NCBI GenBank assembly: GCA_024195265.1
Contig: JAJLRJ010000011.1
Location: 25,403,792-25,467,791 of the forward strand
Reading direction: 5' to 3'
DNA from: Dendrophyllia cribrosa
Lineage: Eukaryota > Cnidaria > Anthozoa > Scleractinia > Dendrophylliidae
DNA: 64,000 bases
The notes under the pieces were generated by a model. That model did not search any database. It had not been told where the DNA came from and saw only the letters and a program-made list of their open reading frames with translations. The position numbers and the translations under genes are program-made. Shown here piece after piece: positions 17,210-30,893 of the stretch (the first letter of the stretch is position 1; each line of letters opens with the position of its first letter).

Positions 17210-17689
17210 TCTTTGTTCAATTACGACACTCGTCTGTCATGTCACGCCGGAGTATCACGCGACAACACGTGACATAACAAGCGAAAACAAATAAAAAAGA
17301 AACAAATCAAGTGTTGTCGCAGCCAACATTTCAGCTGGAGAAAAAAATCTGGAACATTTTACAGCGGCTTTCTCTGTCATACAAAGATATAAATTAAAAG
17401 GATTTAAAAACAAAGCTATGCATTATGTACTGCCATACATTTAAAACTATCAATACGTCTAGGAACAGAAAGCCAACATAAAAACAAAGATAAAAAGTTC
17501 AGATTTGCGAGTCTTTTTTGAAGCATCCTGCTGCATTTTACAGTTTCTTTTGGACAGTAAGCAGAATATGTCCCCAGATTTCCCGCAACGCCTTGGTCGG
17601 CTCGCCCCTAGTCTGCTATCCAATACACCTCTACTTGTTCTTCATCTGTTTGTCACTCTAATAACAATTCTCTATTCAAATTTAACGCG

Positions 17690-18082
17690 TTACGTCGATT
17701 TCGTCGAGGAACCGCTGGACCTTCGCGGGCCCCCGGGACTCCCGTCATGAAGTTCAATGTCTGAAGCACTTGACTTCCGGTCTGCATCCGGGGAATTAAT
17801 AGCGAGGGTCTCGAGTGATGAGGCAGACATTGCCTTGACTTGCGCAATAACAACCTGCGCCTTCAGTGCATCTTCTTCGAGTTCACGCATACGTTGCTGT
17901 CTCAAAGCCGCACGCTTCTCCGCCTCGAGGGCGCGTTTTTCGGCCGCGGTTAAAGCTCGTTTTGGAGACTGCGGTGCTGAATCTTTCGAGGAGTCGCTGC
18001 TTGAATGACGTGTTTTATCCAGCGGAGCCTCCTCGGAAACTCTTTGCGCATGATCAGAGCCTGTTACCGCTCTGTTTAGACT
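17690..18082 (-). CDS. scrib: scrib exon 23 (C-terminus and stop)
   Basis: Acceptor CTTTTTAG, phase 0, residues 890-1019, TAA at 17690-17692. AAEKRALEAEKRAALRQQRM and LEEDALKAQVV are the conserved C-terminal SCRIB helix. A Ser/Asp-rich tail ends SSTKST. The terminal Thr makes a classical PDZ ligand unlikely. Confidence 0.96.
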   Translation of the reverse strand, partial: SLNRAVTGSDHAQRVSEEAPLDKTRHSSSDSSKDSAPQSPKRALTAAEKRALEAEKRAALRQQRMRELEEDALKAQVVIAQVKAMSASSLETLAINSPDADRKSSASDIELHDGSPGGPRRSSGSSTKST

Positions 18083-21000
18083 CTAAAAAGTGGAGCAAAC
18101 AAAAAGAAGCTAAATATTTAGACTTGATAATAATTCTCGTGACCTTTGAGTGTCAAAAAGTAAATACATCTGATGATTCCACGTTCAGTATGTCAACAAA
18201 ATAGACGCTTTAGAGGCAAGCATCAAAAGTGCTATATAATGTTGCATATTTAAACATAAAAGTTGATTATCATATGGGCATGTATTTGAAAGCAACGAAG
18301 CAACACACTGTAGTTCTGTTTATTATTCTGTGTTATGTTGCTGTTTATTATGCCATCCAAGTTGTTTCTAAATTTTGAGTCTGTAGACAAAATATTAACG
18401 TGATCACTTTAATAAATTCATTGAGCAGTACTATCAATTGGTTCTGTCTGCTTTTCAACGTTTTACAAATTGAATTTTCAGGGTTGTCATTCTTTTACTT
18501 TTGAATGTGGGCACCCTGATGAGGTTTGATGTGAAATGGTCAATTGCACACTCTGCAATTGCAGAACCCCTTCAGGAACAGTTTCCTTTCACATGTTAGA
18601 TCCACCAATCCTGGCTAATGTTTACAAGTATTGCAAAATTTACCGTGAGAAAACGGGCGCTTTGCTTTGATCACATGCTTTGCTTCATTGAATTGAGACA
18701 AAAGTAGACAAAAGATAATCGTACGGGTGGTGGATCATCTGTATTACTAACTTCTAATTGTCAACCACGTTCGTGTTACTAAACTAAACTAAACTTTTAA
18801 CAGTTGCTAATTGAAGTATTTTGAAATATTTTTGGGAAATTGAGGCATCATTATAACCCTTGATTCAGTAATGTAGTACTAAATACTGAATAGGCGAGTG
18901 AAAGCCAAAGTCTGATCATTTCAAACGAAAGCTCTTGAGGAATTGGTGGTTTTATCTTTTGCGTCTTTGAATGAAACCCTCTGGTGTGACGATTCAAATG
19001 AAAGCTACTGAGCAATACTTTCCTGTGGTAGTGTTTATTATACTGTACAAGGTGGTTCTAACTTTTGAGTCTGTGGATGAAATCCTACAGTGTGACCATT
19101 CAAATGAAAGCTACTGAGCAGTACTTTCCTGTGGTACTGTTTATTATGCTGTACAAGATGGTTCTCACTTTTGAATCTGTGAATGAAAACCTCTGGTGTG
19201 ACCATTCAAATGAAAGCTACTGAGCAGTACTTTGGTGGTGTTTATTATGCTGCATAAGACGGTTTTATCTTTCGAGTCTGTGGAAAGAACATTAAAGTGT
19301 GACCATTCAAACAAAAAGCTCTTGAATAGTGCATCTATTTTGGTGCTAGTTTTTTTTCCATTCTGCTTTGCTGAATGAAACCTGGGATTTTGTTTCTGTT
19401 TGCGACTTGTAAGTTCAGCTGTTCTGTTTATTATGAAGTGTTGCGGTTAAATCACGTACTCGGAACGAAGCATCGGGAAATATTACTCAGAAAACAACAA
19501 TAAGACTGACCCATATTGTTAATTTCTTTGTTGACGTTAAACTCAGGGACATTGCCTGAAGGCAATTTACTGAAAATAGCTCTGCTCTTTTTCCCACGAC
19601 GTGGTAGTACACACGCCGAGGGAAAAAAAAACGTGATTTACTCATTAAATTCTTGTGAGCGTTTTGAGACGTTGATTGAGCTAATTCGCGTAAAAGTTTG
19701 CCAATTATTTATATCTGAAGGAGTGGTTGTTCTCGTTTCCATCTCTTGTTGACCTCAAACACCCATGGTATATTTACAATGGTTGCATCACTTTAACCCT
19801 TTACACCTAACAACGCCCAAAATCAAAATAAAAGAAAACTACTTCCAGTGTAATATGAACCGCACCATTAAAACGTACTGCTGGAGAGCTTTCATTTAAA
19901 TGGTTATACCACTAGGTTTCGTTCACAAACCCAAAAGTTAGAACCGCCTTAATTATACTGCATAATAAACAGTATATAACATGAAAATACAGTTTTTACT
20001 GCTCATAACTTTCATTTGAATGGTCACACTTCAGGATTTCATCAACAGACCAGGCCTTGTACAGCATAATAAAAAGTTCCCTGACAGGAAAGTACTGCTC
20101 AATAGCTTTCATTTGAATGGTCACACTTCAGGATTTCATCCACAGACTCAAAAGTTAGAACCACCTTGTACAGCATAATAAACAGTACCACAGGAAAGTA
20201 CTGCTCAGTAGCTTTCATTTGAATGGTCACACTAGGATTTCATCCACAGACTCAAAAGTTAGAACCACCCTGTACAGCATAATAAACAGTTCCACAGGAA
20301 AGTACTGCTCTGAGTAGCTGTCATTTGAATGGTCACACTTCAGGATTTCATCCACAGACTCAAAAGTTAGAACTACCCTGTACAGCATAATAAACAGTAC
20401 CACAGGAAAGTACTCATCTACAGCTTTCAATTGAATGATCACACCATAGAATTTCATAAAAAGACTCGAACGTCAGAAGTACAATACATGAGTTCAAGTT
20501 CGACTCTGGGCCACACTACGGAGAGACGCAGGAATAAAAATCATCCCTGAGCTGGAGACTTTAATGAGGGATAGATTTGTATTAGGGATAGACAGGGATA
20601 GAGATGTAGAAGGAGGCGGTTCATCATTCCCGAGTTGGCGTGGGCTAGACCTCGCCCTCGCCTTTGCATATAAGTAAACAAAATTACCTGTTTCTCTTCT
20701 GAGATCCCCTTGGTATCCTCAAGCCGTTTACGAAGCGCTTCCTGCAAATCAACAGTTGCAAATTTAGAAACAATCAACCCCTTCACTCTTCAAAACGCCC
20801 CAGATAAAATTGAAAAAAGAGTACCAAATTTCATTTTGCAACACATGGCGAAATAACCGGTATCAAATAAACGTTCTGCTTAGTAGCTTTCATCTGAATA
20901 GTCACACTTTAGTATTTCATCCACAGACTCAGAAGGTAGAACCACCTTGTACAGCATAATAAACAGCACCACAGGAAAGTACTACTCAATAGCTTTCATT

Positions 21001-22908
21001 TGAATGGTCACACTTTAGGATTTCATCCACAGACTCAAAAGTTAGAACCACCTTGTACAGCATAATAAACAGCACCACAGGAAAGTACTGCTCAATAGCT
21101 TTCATTTGAATGGTATCAAGCAAACTAAGATATACATTACACGGGAACCTATGTGTATTAAATGCTGTTTGGCGAGTTTCGTCGCTTAACAACTGAAATA
21201 GAAAGACAGAAATTAACTTCTTCGAAGAGCTAATTTGTCATAATAAGGAAACACGTCTCTAGATAAGAAGACGATGTACCGCGCCAAAATTGTTAATTAG
21301 TCATCGTTTGCGACTACCCTAAAAAGGGGTCATCTCAAGAGTGCTTACAACAACGTGTCTTGTATTGATAAACTCAAAATAAGTATAACTAAACGGGTAG
21401 AGTGCAAAATACTAAACACAGATATTAATGATCTATAATCAATATATTTGTATTTTGTTACTAAAACTCCCAACTAACATGCCTTCGACACCAGTGCAAG
21501 AACACAAAGATCACAAGTTTCCCGCCTCCCATGCATGCTTCTTTGCATGTGTTTCGTTTTCAACTGATGCAAATTTTGATATTTTTTTTCTTGAACTGAA
21601 GATAAGGGTAAGAATCTCCACAATTATATTAATTTAACCAGGTTATATATAGAGCCAGAATTGAAAAACAAAAAGAAAAATGTCTTGTTGAAAACGAAAC
21701 TTCGAGGTTATAGAGAATTTTCCGTTTTATCAACATTATATTGCCTTTCGATCGCCAGTAATTATTCCGGGTTTAATTAGTCATATGATGATTTCAAAAC
21801 TCAAGAAAAAAGAGCTGAAAGGTTCATCTTTCACCTACAATCTGTGAAGCCACGTTATAAATTCAGCGATGTTTGTAAAATCTTTCAAAATTTCATAACA
21901 AGATAACTCCAGACTTCTACTTTACCACCAAATGACTAAATGCATATTTTTTGTGACGCAAGTTAAAGCAAACAAATGGAAAATTTCCGACTATTTGAGC
22001 CCAAAACAAACAAACAATTTTCATCCGGGATTTCCGTAGATTCGAGAATTTCTTTAACCTGTACAAAACCACATAGATAAGCAACTTTGGCGAAGAGTTA
22101 TCGAAACAGCGGGTGTTCCTGTTTCATCAAAAAACTTAAATGAGCTATCCAATGCTCTTTACTAAGTATCAAAACCTGCTTAGTGTAAATCTGAATAAGT
22201 AGATGAAATTTTAAGGGTCTGTTGCATGAAAGCCATCCAAATCTCCGAAAGCGAAAATGTCAGTGAGACAATTTGTCGAACTTTGTACTTTGAAACCCTC
22301 GAGAAGTAATACGACAATCAAAACAGTGTACAGGCGATTACGGAATCCCTCTAAAACGTCTACATTACCTCACGAAGTCGATTGAACCTGCAGCCGACCA
22401 AACAGACGGTAAATGCTGTTTGAGGAGCCATGAGATTAGAGTGTTTATGATCGCCAAGAGTCTGCAGCATAGTTCGTCAATCGCTCGCGACGGGAAGTAG
22501 ATCAAGTTTGCTGTGGTGACGCAGACCACTTTATATAACAACAAATCTTGTGTCTACTGAAGCAGAACCCTCTGTCTCAGACTGGCTGATTGCGAAATTA
22601 ACCGTGGGGAGGTCGAAAATTAGCCTTTTTAATTTTGATAATGTCCAAGTTCAAATTTGACTACAAAGGCGAAATTCATGCTGTGACACAATTTCAAAAT
22701 TACCACCAACATTGCAAATTGCAAACTACCGCACTCACTCACTCAAAGGCTTTTAAACTTTGATAACGTCCAAGTTGAAATTTGAATACAAAGTAGATTT
22801 TTAAATTGTGAAATTCACCACCACAATTGCAAAGTGCTACACGCTTTTTTTAGATATGAACGTCTAATTTTTAGGCGGAAGTTGACATGGGCGTTCTTTT
22901 TTTTCTTT

Positions 22909-22941
<33 letters not shown>

Positions 22942-25900
22942 ATTTGAGCCTGAAAAACTCTAACACGTTCTTAGGAAATGTAGTACAGTATTCAAGTAAA
23001 CAATAGTTTATTTAAAACAGAGATAATTTCGTAGGCTTAGTTCTACAAATTTGCCAATTGCTATACATGCTTACGTTTATAAAATGGAAAAAGACTTGTA
23101 TATGTTGCAGTAAAAAAAAAATTGAAACAAGGGTACTCAAAAGCTTTCATTTGAATAGTCACATCTTCAAGAATCAGCTTGTACAGTATAGAGGTTTTGC
23201 ACGGCAGCCATGTTGCATGGCAGGAACAATGAAAATGTTTTGCATTAGAAAGAACATTCTTTCCTATAGGGAAAAAAAATCTATTGTTCCTGCCATGCAA
23301 CATGGCTGCCGTGCAAAACCTCTATAATTACCCCTTAACCCACAGAATCCCACATTTCATTTTGTAAAATATTGAAAAACAAATGGCTCCATGCAAAAGT
23401 ACTGCCAAAGAGGTTTCATTTCAATGATCGCACCATAGGATTTCGTTGACAGACTCAAAAGTTAGAAGCAAACTTAATGTCTTCATCACGGATTGACTCT
23501 GGCAGTGAAAGGGTTAAGCCCCTACAAGATTGAAAATTATTTAAAGACACAACAGTGCAAAAGTTAGAACCACCTTGTACAGCATAATAAACAGTGCCAT
23601 AGGAAAGTACTGCTCAGTAGCTTTCATATGAACGGTCACAATTTAGGATTTTATCCACAGACTCAAAAGTTAGAACCACCTTGTACAGCATTATAAACAG
23701 CACCACAGGAAAGTACTGCTCAGTAGCTTTCATTTGAATGCCGGGTCACACATTGGCATTTCATCCACAGACTCAAACATTAGAACCACCTTGTACAGCA
23801 TAATAAACAGTACCACAGGACAGCACTGCTCAGTAGTCATAATTTACATACCACGCGACTCGCGGTTTAAATTATTTAAAATATAGCTTACTTGTCTCTC
23901 AGTTTCCTCTCGCTCCCATCGTTCGGTTTCCTTTCGAGCTTCCTCTTCCTAAAAACAAAACAAAAAAAGACACCATAAAAATGTAAAGTGTATTTGCTTT
24001 TAGTGGTAAAATATTACGATCGAGACAGATTTTCGTTCGCTAACAAAGCCATTCAAACTGCACAGCTCATAAAAAACAGCAATTAACTATACGTTCGATA
24101 TTTGCAGTTGTCGAGAAAATTCGAAAACGGAAAAACATAGCTTCGTCGCCGCCAGGAGGGGCATAAAAAATATATTTTAACAGGCAAAAGGGATATCAAA
24201 CCAGACGATATTGGTAAATATTAAAACCACACGGAAAGCGAAACGGAATGAATTTCAAACAAGTGAAAATTTAAGTACCATTTTGCTCTTGACGTATTGT
24301 TGCAATATCACCATAATATCTACTTTCGCCATGTTTTGTGATGTTTAAAACAAGAAGATCGATTGTAGAACTCTGGCGATGTGATGTAGCAGTAGTAAAC
24401 TGTAGAATAATTCAATTTAAGGTGGTTACTTTGCGGCCAAAGCTCGGAGGACACCGTATACACACGTCTCGAGAGTTCAATTGTTATCTTCGTTCAAACA
24501 AAAGATTTTTTTGACACAATGAACACACGTCAGTGCTTTTGTCTCTGGAAACGTCCGGGAAACGATTTATTCCACAACAAGTCCAACGGATTCCTTTAAA
24601 AGCAACAGATACTCCCAAAATAGAACAAAACGAAGAAAATATAGAAGTTTGTAACTTCCGATTGGTGCACGTATTGGGAAAATATGAGTTAGTTTTGTAA
24701 ATTTCGTGTTAAAATTTGCATTTTGAGATATATCCTAGGTAAACAACACGTTGAAGGTATTAACCTTGATATTTTATAGCGACCTTGTTAACAAATGGCA
24801 GTTTGTGATAAACAAGTTAATCCTAGAAAAAAATCCACGCTTCACGTACAAAACACCAGTGGTAAATTATCGCAAACAAAGTTGTTTTAAGCCGGATGCA
24901 GACACCATTATACTTACGTTTAATTGAGCAAAACACACAAAATTACGTGGGAAGAAAAATCGCCACAAAGAATTATAGATAAAACAATAACAATGAATGG
25001 CCACACACATTAATTTCATCCAGAGACTCGCCCAAAAGTTACAACCAAGCCAGATACATGTAGTTTAAAATTCTGGCTTCACAAAAGGCCAAAGAGGCTT
25101 TCATCCCATATCAGGTTGTATTTAGAAATAATACAGAATTACGCTCAGATCAAAGAACACCATGAAATATTAGCTGATTAAGGAAAAAATGCTGAATGTT
25201 ATGATAAATAAAATGAAACAAGGATGGTTAAGTGTGGGGGAGCTTAACACAGATTACGAGAGGGAACATTTTAGCGATATATTTCTTTATCACTTAAAAT
25301 CTCAAGAGCGCCACATATCAAAATTCAAGAAAAATCCCAAATTTTATTTTGTAAAATATTGAAAAACAAATAGTATAACCTTGCAAAAGTACTGCTGAAG
25401 AGGTTTCATTTGAATGGTCACACCGTAGGATTTCGTTGACAGACTCAAAAGTTAGAACTACACTTTAAAATTAACTTTGGGAGTGAAAGGGTTTGGAATT
25501 GCAAACCAAGTGAAGCCATGCCAAGTTAACGTTGTCGACTAGACAAGCATAATCAAATATCGACCGTTAGAATTCCCTTAAACAATATAACCACGGCAAA
25601 AACTAAAACACTATGCTCGGTTCCACTCGCCCGTATAAATAATACTTTGAATTTAAAATATACAAGAAATTTATACAATATGTTAAAGTTTCTTACCATT
25701 TTATCTCAAGGTAAAGGTTATGTTCCTTTGAGACTAAAATAAACAAATGTCGCCTTGAAGAGTTATTAAGTCATTGCAAACCGGAATATTTAGGTTAATT
25801 ATTCAAACTTTGTTTTGTGTTTATTTACTTTGCAGGCTCAAACGTTCAATGGAGTCAGTGTGTACTTTAGAAATACGCAATATACATTCGTTTTAATTAC

Positions 25901-28900
25901 AACCTTAAATGTAATAACTGCTTTTCTAGTAAAGATGTTGAAGTCACCTCACAAAGGAAGGAATAACAGCAAAGCAATGAGACGAGGTAAGAACAAAAGA
26001 ACGAAAAAATAATTTCTAATTAGACATTTTTGGAAGTTGTCCACTGACGGAAGTATCGAAAATGATCTACTCTAACCTTAACATAACTTTACTCGTGTTG
26101 TATGCAAGACACAAGCTTCAGGCAAGATGGACAAAAAAGTATTTTGTAACTAGAAATTCTTTGAAGCTGTCTGTCGACGGCAGAAATTAAAATATTCTAT
26201 TCTTAATATTAACACAGCTTCACTCGTGCTGATTTACCAGTCAGTTTTAAACGCAAGAGAAATCATCCTTGCAGAAAATTTCTCATTTTTTCATTTAAAT
26301 TCCTAATTTTCTACCCAAGACAACCGCAGAGCATAGTTTAGGAGTAAAAATATACTTGAATAACAAAAGCATTACTTGACTCAAGACGTTTTTTTTTTTA
26401 TCTAATTTGGGCACAAAGCTGCAATTTTTCCAGCAAAACTGTAAATTTACTTCTCTAAAGAATAGCACAGCATGATTTTCACTAGCAGCTGACGCTATCA
26501 TTGTCTGCGAAAAACATTAATTCTCAACTTCATAAAGCACTTGTCAATATCATTGCAGTTTGAACACAGTTGCATTCTATAACACTCATTTTATATTAAG
26601 ATACTAGTAGTAATCATAGATTAAAGTGCGTCTCCTTATACCGTAGCACCTCGTCTTGACCTACGTAGTACCCCCCAGGGGGGGGGGGGGGGGACTCCTA
26701 TATAAAAATAACGGGGGTGCTCGTCGGAAATTTTCGAAAAACACCCTAAAAGGTACCAGAATCTCGTTTGATGGGCGTGGCACAAAATAATTTTTACCCC
26801 TAAGAGGTACCAATTCTAAAACAACACATGTCATATTCTGTCCTATTTTTTCGGCTCATTCCCTAAAAGGTACCGCAATAATTCTAACAGAAGTCATTTT
26901 AGATTTTAGTACCCTATGCGGTACCAATCTACAAATTTTGACCCCTAAAAGGTACGACGAGCAAACCCGTCCTTTTTATATGGGAGTCCCCCCCCCCCCC
27001 CCCCCCCCGGGCGTAGTACCTCAGTTTCAGCCACTGTTGAAAGGGGCTATGTCATGAGATATGTCACGCAGGCAAAAACGTCGGACCGACGTCAAACAAA
27101 TTCACGCTATCGCCGTGGAAAATCCTTTAATTCTGCCGTGCTGTGTACTCCGAAAGGTCTCAGATTTTCCGACATAAATAGTATATTTGTCTTGATTTCA
27201 TTTCGGTTTATATTTCTCCGATTCTGAAATGATGCGCCTCAGTACTTGGTGTGATATCCGCAAGGATTTTACCGACTAAATAAATGTAGATATCTCAATG
27301 TCTGGAAGTTGCATTCAGCATATGTTTAATCAGTTGAGCATGGACAAAGGTTCTTCTCAGGGGCTGATTGCTGTGAAATCAACCCAAAAGTTGTCATAGT
27401 TTTCTCTCTTCTACAAAAGTAGTGTGCTTTCAATGCTGTCACGTAATTTATAATAACACGCGCAAGCGATCTCAAGGTCAAGCTACATGTAGGTCACGTA
27501 CGCGAACAGTATTAGCTGCAGTAGTTATTTTGATCTGTTTTGAATGAAGTCCAGACGACATTTTCATTGCCCTCTAAAGCGAATATTAATCCTTGCAATG
27601 GGACAAAGGACGATTCAGTTGAATTCTTAGATGGGCAGGCGTTCGCCTAGCGCGGCCGGCAAGACATAAGCGAATCGCTCCATAGAACATCGCGAAGAAG
27701 CGACGTCGGTATTTAGGTGAAAGCTTTCCAAATCAGGCAAAGAACCACAGAAAAATAAAGTTAGAGCATTCAAAACATACCCGAACGGTGCTAGAAGCGA
27801 GGAAAATCCAATAACGTCTTGTTTGATTCCAAAGAGACCCAACAACTAAGTTGGTCCGAAGAAGAACCTTCGTCCATTTCCACTGTGTACTTTTAGACAT
27901 TAAGATATTGAGCCGTACCGTACGATTTCAAAATCGGGAAAATATCCGAAACTAAATCAAGACAAATAGGTTATTTACATTTGACATTTCGGAGCACTCA
28001 GCTCCCCAGGATTGAATGGATTGTGCCTGATTTGCACGCGCTGGAAATGCTGGATACTATTGTGACGTTTCAAGATGGCGCAGATTTGGTACCGACACTT
28101 TTCTCGATTTGTTCCGCCTAGCCGACAAGATTAGGAAGCGTCTCCTTCGTCGACGCAATAATTAAAGTTAGAAAAGTTTGAACCACCTTGTGTAGCATAA
28201 CAAACATGCATTGACACAGAAAAGCACTTCTCAGTAGCTTTCATTTGAATGGGCACACCTTTAGGATTTCATCCACAGAATCAAAAGTAGATGGAATTCT
28301 TTAGTGTGACCATTCAAATGAGAGCTTTTCAGCAGTACTTTCCTGTGGTACTGTTTATTATGCTGTACAAGGTGGTTCTAACTATTGAGTCTGTGGATAA
28401 AATCCTAAAGTGTGACCATACAAATGACAGCTTTTCAGCAGTACTTTCCAGTGGTACTGTTTATTATGCTGTAAAAGGTGGTTCTAACTTTTGAGTCTGT
28501 GGATGAAATCCTATAGTGTGACCATTCAAATGAAAGCTACTGAGCAGTACATTCCTGTGGCACCGTTTGTTATGCTGTACAAGGTGGTTCTAACTTTTGA
28601 GTCTGTAGACGAAATCCGAAAGTGTGACCATTCATATGAAAGCTACTGAGCAGTTCTTTCCTCTGGTGCTACTCGTTTGTATGTATTTCACATTGTAGTC
28701 ATTCTTGAATTTTTATTTTGGCCGCTAAAGAAAATTTCCCTGGCAAACAATTTTCTTACACTTTTTTCAAGTATCCGTTTTGAAATATCAAGTACTTAAA
28801 CAATAAAGGAAAAGCACCCACCCCCTCCCTAGAGAGTTTGTAGTTTTGCATATAAAAGAGCGAACTTAATTCGCGCGCACTTAACAAAAACATCACAACT

Positions 28901-30839
28901 ACACTATTCATAGCTGTTTTTTTTAATTAAATATTTCGTCACCCTTAAACTGAGCGAATTATTCAAATTTCTCAAATTTCTTTTTACCAAGGGATTAACT
29001 CCGGTCTACATGTGATTTGCCAAAAGCACCGGTTATTTTTCCTCGGAATCTTAAGCATTGCCATATCTTTATACTACGCTAACATTGTTAATTAAGTGAG
29101 TGGCGATTAATAAAAAGAAGTGTGAGATTAAAATTATCATAACATAAGCGGACCTGAATCGTTTTGAACAAAAAAGGACATTTTGGAAATACCTCGGGTT
29201 AAGAACACTTGAGAAATAAAGCACAGAACAACAAAGACAAGTGTTCGAAATTGTCTATGCCGACGGCGTTGATATGAATTTCTTTCTCAACCTTTTGCTA
29301 CCAAAAACGACCCAAATCGAAAGAGGAAATCAAAAAACAAATTAATATCAATTTTCTTCAACAGAACAGCACAGGGAAGTATACTTTAAACTTGAATAGA
29401 CGCGCATTGGGGTTTCATCTAGTGCAAACTGAAAAGCTCGAGATCAGACGTACGATTCTCGAAGTTTAAAACTGATTACTAAGTTCTGCAGTTAAAGGAT
29501 GAGTATACATGTGCTTAAACGGGGTTTTGGTCAAGAAGAAACCTTTTCGAGAAATACAGTACAATTCAAGGAAAACTATACCAAATGCGGAATTCTAATG
29601 ATGCGATTTTGCCTGAATAGCATTAACATGTGTTGTAAAATGCGCAAATTTGTTGCTTACCGTTCGCCACTTTGCCACGTAAAAGGATGTCATTCGAGCC
29701 GCTGAACAACTGGTAGCAAGAAGCAAAGGTTTGCGAGATTGTAGCGCTAAATTTCACAAACAAAAATAGCAAGATCGTCGCTCATTGCGAAAATTGTTGA
29801 CTCCTCGCCAAGAACGCATGCAAATGTCCCGTCTGGACGTTACAAAACACCAGCAAGTCACACAGCGAATGACAAGACACCAGCAAGTCACGCATGCAAC
29901 TTGGGTGACAACTGTCACGCTCCATTTCCAGTCCCAAATTGTAGTGTTGAGAAAAATCGACGATCATTCAGTTAAAGGCAAATATGTTAATGGTTAATCT
30001 ATCAATTGTGACCATTCAAATGAAAGCTATTGATGAATACCTTCCTGTCGTCAGCTTGTTTTGTTATATTCTGCCAATTTTTTTTTACAAGTTTTGAAAA
30101 AACGCTACTTTTAGCAGTGAAAGTTTAACCCTTTCACTCCCAGAGTCAATTATGGAGACATGAAGTGTAGTTCTAACTTTTGAGTCTGTCGACGAAATCC
30201 TATGATGTGACCATTCAAATGAAGCCTCTTTGGCAGTACTTTTGCATGGTACCATTTGTTCTAACTTTTGAGTCTGTGGATGAAATCCTATGATGTGACC
30301 ATTCAAATGAAACCTTTTTGGCAGTACTTTTGCATGGTACCATTTGTTTTGCAATATTTTACAAAATGAAATTTGGGATTTTATGAATTTTTATCTTTGG
30401 TACTCTTTTAAAGGGTTAGGAACAATTTCAACGCACCTGTCTCCTGATCTCCTTTCTAATGTCTTCATATGCTCTCTCATTAGGTGGTACAATAACCTCT
30501 CGGTCCAATGATTCCTCGCTCTGTGTTCGTCCCGAATTAATCGAGGCCATGGGACTTGCCATCCAAGACGCCTGCTGTCCCGCGGGTACTTGAGCCGGGT
30601 CAAAACCGTCACACACAAGTAATGATAAATCCTCCCCAATCCCTCTCAGCGAACGCACGGCTTCAAGATGCGTGGCTCCAAGGAGACTGGTACCGTTGAC
30701 CTTAAAAGGTAAAAGGATATGTTTTGGTATGTTTTAAACATTTAATCAGAGAAAATAGTTCTTTTTCTGAGCAAATCCGGAGCAAACCAAAACTATGCGT
30801 CACTGGCTTGCGCGTAATTTCCCGCGCTTGGAAGCAGTT

Positions 30840-30893
<54 letters not shown>

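Larger units (their letters stand above)
15729..17689 (-). other. scrib 3' UTR and downstream flank
   Basis: AT-rich and without a credible coding exon or a repeat family seen elsewhere in the window, apart from a short (AT)n at 16173-16190. At least the part next to the stop codon should be 3' UTR; the end of the transcript is not fixed by sequence. Confidence 0.5.

Noticed and set aside
18515..18540. CTGATGAGGTTTGATGTGAAA as a hammerhead core
   Set aside because: Stem II cannot form and no cleavage triplet with stem I pairing is present.
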